Source: Ailurus styani (Eukaryota; Chordata; Mammalia; Carnivora; Ailuridae). From it: a stretch of 64,000 bases of DNA. The translations under genes were made by a program, and so were the position numbers. Where the stretch lies: NCBI GenBank assembly GCA_002007465.1, contig LNAC01000684.1:203868-267867 (forward strand). Reading direction: 5' to 3'. The notes below the pieces were generated by a model. It was not told the DNA's origin. It saw nothing but the letters and a program-made list of their open reading frames with translations, and did no database searches. Positions 59,712 through 64,000 of the stretch are shown here, piece by piece (position 1 is the stretch's first letter; each line of letters starts with the position of its first letter).

Positions 59712-60237
59712 CTGTGATGGGAAGACTCTGAGATGGCCCCCAGTGACCCTGCCTCTGGGGCTCATACCTCCATGGAATCCCTCCCTCTTGAGTGTGGGCA
59801 GAACCTGCAACTGTAACCAAAAAACCACGGCAACGGTCATGGGATTTTGCTTCTGTGTGTAGGTTACATTTCCATCATGTGACTCTCTCGCATGTTTTGG
59901 TGAAGCAAGCAGCCATGGCAGAGACATCTTCATCGCAAGGAATGGAGGGCAGGCTCCGGCCATTGACCAAGAAGGAACTCAGGTCCTCAGTCCAAGAACT
60001 GAGGAGCAATGAATCCTGACACCAACTACATGAACTTGGAAGCAGGGCCTTCCCTAGGTGAGCCTTTGGATGCGAGCTCAGCTGTGTCTCACATCTTGAT
60101 TGCAGCCTTGACAGACACTTAAGAAGGCTCAGATTAGCTGTGATTGACTGCCTGACATGGACATTGGGAGATGATAAATGTGCACTGTTTCAAGTTGCTG
60201 AGTCTGGGATAGTTTAGTACAAAGCCCCAGAAATGAA
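59712..60237 (+). mobile_element. MaLR-type LTR relic, forward
   Basis: 'gactctgagatggcccccag', 'gattttgcttctgtgtgtag' and 'caagttgctgagtctgggat' follow an MLT1/MST-like layout, but the subfamily is uncertain. Confidence 0.55.
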
Positions 60238-62349
60238 TGTACACCTCCATGCAGTTAAAGTGTGCACAGCGGGTCTATGCTGTGGTAAGGCACAGAAGCT
60301 GTCAGGAGTCTACTTATGCTTAGGACTGCACGGGTGAGTCTGTTAAATTCTTGGCTCAAGTTAGGAAGGTCATTTTCCCATAGATATAAACAGCTCCATC
60401 TCATACCAGTTTTATCAGCAACAAGTGAGATGCTATTGTTTGACTCCTTTGTTTCTTTCACATTTTTTTCAGATCTTGGCAGGACAAAGAGAAATACTTC
60501 TACAGGGTCTCCTTTAAAACACCCTATTTGAATGCTGGGCTCAGGGAAGATTTTTCTTTCACTTATCTCTCCATTTCAAAAAGATCTGGGAATAGGTATA
60601 ATTAATATAATCAGAAAAAGTATTTTTACTTAAAAGGGCCAGCTACGTGGCCAGGAACATACTAGGGGGTGCTGAGAAGGACTTTTGCTATTATCTCAGA
60701 TTTCCTTTCTATGACTCAAGGCTGAGGATCAAGGCATCCTGTCCTTCAATTTTCAAAAGAATACCAGGACCAGATTCCCACTATTTTGGTACTTACAGTC
60801 ATTATGCCAAGCCTCATTCCTTCTTAGTGCAGAAAACAAAATTAGGGAACATAGAGAAGGGAGAGGAAATTGTCCCAAGTTATGAGAGAGTGCTAAGGCT
60901 TGTATCACTTGCCCCCATCCAAATCCAAGCAAAGGAGGGTACTAGAGAAACTTATAGAAGTTGGGAGTGTCGAACCAATAGGAGAATGATATTCATACTC
61001 CCCTGTTGCTACTTTGTGCCCCTTTCTGTCATACCTGAGTTTATGCTAATGACCGAGAGCCTTAGCTAAGAGTACAAAGACTCCTTTGCCCCTTACTATC
61101 TCCTCTTATAATTTCCCCAAACAAAAGACCAGACCCTCCATCTAGGGGGAGGATAGAATGTAACATTTTAAGCCTGACTCTCCATTAGCGCAGGAAGGAG
61201 TCCGTAGAAAGCTCTGGGACCTGTCCAAGAAGTTGTCATGGGAGCTTCAACAGAATGCAGTTGAAGACCATGATGGGAGAAAAATGAAGACTGGCTCACT
61301 ATACTTCCCCCACATCCCTCATCAAGACCAGACTTTTCAGTGTGCTCATGACTATAATATGGTTATCCGGTAATATTAAATGCATTTGATTATTATAATC
61401 ACAAGGTTTTCTAGCTACCCAGGGCATACATCAGACCTACCCCCAAGGGATTTGAGGTGCACTGCAACCTAACACAAGGATCAAGGTGACTGGCATAAAT
61501 CCCAGGCCTCCAGCCCCAGCTCAAGACAACTCTGGAGACCCGCTCAGCTTCAGAGTGCTGTGCAGCGCCAGCTGAGGCCCTGCTTACACCCACGCTCCAC
61601 CTTCTCCCTCTGTCCCTGCTCCTTCCTGTCCTCCCTCCTCGATGGCTGCTAATTGGTGTTGGTCCCAGGCACGTCCCCACAGGCTTCCTGCCCCCAAATC
61701 CCCACCTCAGAGTCTGTTTCCCCTGGAAGCCACCCAGTAACACACTTTCTTTGTTTTTTCATTTTCCATTTAAAAGCAGCTCCTTCAGAGTATCCTTACT
61801 TACGATGCACGTGCCATGTGCAGTGCCCGCAGCCCATTCAGTGCATCCCTCATGCCACTATCCTTGCTTTTAACTACACCTGCATTCATCTGATTGCATT
61901 ATCAGTGCCAACCTGTTACCTGCACGAGGAAGAGCACCCTGGTTTAATCACCATCACGTCTGCAGGGCCCTACACAGAATGGAGTATAGAGTGTGTTTTC
62001 AACATATAATTAAGGAATATACATGTCAGTAAAAGATGTCAAATCACATTAAGCAGATGATTTCAACAGATTTAGTTTTTTGTCCCATATTCCCTTCTAT
62101 CCACCCATTCATTTAGCCACTGAGCACCTACTGCGTACAATGTGCTGTGTTGGGTATTACGGGTCAGGTGGCAACAACTCAGCTTCTGCTCCATTTCTGC
62201 TGTGTGATTTAAGAACCAAATGCTACTCTGCACCTCGCTGTTTTGGTCTGCAATGGTGTTATGACACATCTGTCATTAGCATATGGCTCTTTTCTCCAAT
62301 GGGTCTGTCAGTGCCATGAGGACATTCATAGTCCAGCTCACAGCAAATG
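60238..62349 (+). other. Intronic stretch, mostly unassigned
   Basis: No exon is seen. An L2-like patch may lie at 62090-62170 ('ccactgagcacctactgcgt'), and a weaker one at 61860-61990. Confidence 0.45.
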
Positions 62350-63025
62350 CAATAGGCAGTATAATGGTGCCCCAAAGATGTCCGCACCCTAATCTCTGGA
62401 GCATGTATGTTACATTTCATGGCCAAAGATACTTTGCAGATGTAATGAAGGTTGATAATCAGCTGACCTGAAAATAGAGAAATGACTCCGAATTATCTGG
62501 GTGATTCCAATGAAATCACATGGGCCCTGGAGCACTGGTCTCAAAAGTGGAAGAGGAAAGCGGAAGAGTCAGTTAATTAGATGCAGCTGTAGAAGAGGCA
62601 GGAGGAAGGAGGTAGAAGGAGAATCAGAGAGCTTTCAAGTATGAGAAGGACTCAACGTGCCCTTCCTAGTTCTGAGATGCAAGGGATTCTATGCAAGGAA
62701 CAGGAGGAGTCTTCTAGGGGCTAAGGGTGACCCCAAGTGACAGCCAACATGGAAACAAGGACATCAGTCCCATGGGAACCTGGAGCGGAAGTCTGCCAAA
62801 AGACTGAATGAGCAGGGAAGCAGCTTCTGCCCCAGAGCCTCCAGGAAGCTGTGCACCCCAATACATTCATTCTGGCTCCGTGAGATGTAACACAGAGACA
62901 ACAGCTGAGCCCACCAGATTTCTAAACCTGTGAACCCTGTGATAATCAATGGGTATTTTTTTCTTTTGAGTTACTAAGTTTTCGGTAATTTGTCATAACA
63001 GCCAGAGAGAACAAAGACAGTAGGC
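62350..63025 (+). mobile_element. MLT1-type MaLR LTR, forward
   Basis: 'gtataatggtgccccaaaga', 'tactttgcagatgtaatgaa', 'attatctgggtgattccaat', 'cagagcctccaggaagctgt' and 'aatttgtcataacagccaga' follow the MLT1 LTR from start to end. Confidence 0.8.
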
Positions 63026-63261
63026 ATCCAATGGATATTTCTGACTTGAGCTTTTAAACCTGGGTATTCCCAAATTAAAAGGCAGCATACTCTGAGTATT
63101 TATAGAGAGAAGATTCTCAGTTCCAACTCTTAGTAAACAATGTGGAATTCCCATGGCACGTAAAAATGCATGATTTTGTGGAGGGAGATGTTTAGGTTAT
63201 GAGCGCTGAAAGGCATGTGTGTGGAAATACGATTCTTCCTGAGCAGCCAGACCACCTGCTC

Positions 63262-63662
63262 CAAAGTCTGGGTCCTCCAGAGAAACAGAACCAATGGGAT
63301 AGAGACACGGGTAGATAGGTTTAAGTTAGGAACAGGCGCGCGCAGTCATGGGGACTAGAAGTCCAGAATCTGCGGGGCAGGCAGGAGGCTCAGCGGAGAG
63401 TCGATGTTGGAGGTCAGGTCTAAAGACAGCGTGGAGGCAGGATCCCTTCTTCCTGCAGAAAACTCTGTCTTTTCCTCTAAAGTGTTTCAGTAGATTGGGT
63501 GAGCCTATTCACACTATGGAGGGAAATCTGCTTTACTCAAAGACTGTGGATTTCAATGTCGATCACATTTAAGAAATACCTTCACAGCCACATCTCTACT
63601 GGTGTTTGACCGTACAATGGGGCACCATGGCCCAGCCAAACTGACATGTAGCATTAATCATC
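63262..63662 (+). mobile_element. LTR-like interspersed repeat, family uncertain
   Basis: 'gtcctccagagaaacagaac', 'agtccagaatctgcggggca', 'atctgctttactcaaagact' and 'ggcccagccaaactgacatg' follow a common mammalian repeat that I recall but cannot name with certainty. Confidence 0.6.
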
Positions 63663-64000
63663 AAAGTCTACCTCTTGTCAATGGCATCCACATATTTCCT
63701 TAAATCACACTTCATCTCCAAAAGAAGGTGATAGCAAGGGCGTACTTTGACTTAACATGATGCAACTATCCTGTTTGAGACCAAAACCACGAATCCCTCC
63801 CCTCAAAGAGGATGCAAAGACAACTCAGGAAGCATTAATTTTCTTAATGGGCATGCATGTCCCCAACACGGCCAAGGCAAGTCGTAACTGGCAGCGCGGT
63901 GGGAAGACAGTGACAGAAAGTAGGGTACTGCGTACTCACTAACGGAATTTAAGGCCCGAGGATGCTCTGTTCTCCTCGTTCTCTTCACAGGGGGATGTGC
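63663..64000 (+). other. End of window, nothing recognised
   Basis: No exon is supported. A donor-like minus-strand motif (a/gtgagta near 63935) has no DSCAM-like peptide upstream of it. Confidence 0.45.

Larger units (their letters stand above)
3181..64000 (-). other. DSCAM: DSCAM large intron, partial (upstream of the Ig9 exon)
   Basis: Upstream on the minus strand, no further DSCAM coding exon was recognised. I looked for the end of Ig8, which in known DSCAM reads like SKSMYLTVK before the PAMITSYP exon, and saw no match. The whole stretch therefore reads as a single intron of at least 60.8 kb filled with retroelements. A very short or diverged exon could escape reading by eye, so absence is an inference. 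DSCAM is known for very large introns. Confidence 0.75.

Noticed and set aside
63803..63988. Possible DSCAM exon at the window end (donor-like gtgagta)
   Set aside because: The peptide upstream of the donor motif does not resemble DSCAM Ig8 and no acceptor is visible inside the window.

Overview
This window is nuclear DNA from a carnivoran mammal. At least 18 tRNA-derived CAN-SINE copies are present on both strands, recognisable by the box 'cacctgggtggctcag' or its complement. There are also carnivore-type L1 insertions, older L1M/L2/MIR/MLT1 relics, microsatellites and very low coding density. Several SINE copies share a tail of the type 'gcctacttgtgatctctc', which from memory resembles mustelid (ferret, mink, otter) rather than dog copies. 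That species call is an inference.

The only gene I can support is DSCAM (Down syndrome cell adhesion molecule), read on the minus strand. Three consecutive coding exons lie at 3180-2984, 1951-1855 and 1218-1090. They have consensus splice sites and matching phases. Together they encode most of the ninth Ig-like domain and the first half of the first fibronectin III domain. The next downstream exon lies before position 1. I found no further coding exon from 3181 to 64000, so this looks like one very large intron of more than 60.8 kb.

Layout: 1-3180 holds the exons and two short introns. From 3181 to about 12 kb there is sparse intron with an L1M relic split by an MLT1 LTR, two SINEs sharing one target site, a MER5-like element and a MIR. 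At 12.4-14.5 kb there is a four-layer nest of insertions: SINE, then a twin-primed L1, then another SINE, plus an assembly junction. From 15 to 33 kb there are old L1M, L2, MIR and MLT1 relics with SINEs. From 34 to 36 kb there are two young L1 copies. At 37.9-39.05 kb there is a 21-bp minisatellite. From 41 to 53 kb SINEs and rearranged L1 copies are dense. From 57.3 to 59.6 kb there is a GC-richer, nearly repeat-free block that may hold regulatory sequence. The last part carries MaLR-type LTR relics.

Three single-N positions (12547, 30489, 38522) are each bounded by direct duplications of 94, 80 and 151 bp. They look like unmerged contig overlaps rather than biology.

I see no operon-like system, CRISPR array, defence island or new gene. 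The points most worth a second look are the false duplications, three twin-primed L1 copies (two of which, plus a truncated fourth L1, break at almost the same L1 position), and the tandem SINE pair with three copies of one target-site duplication.
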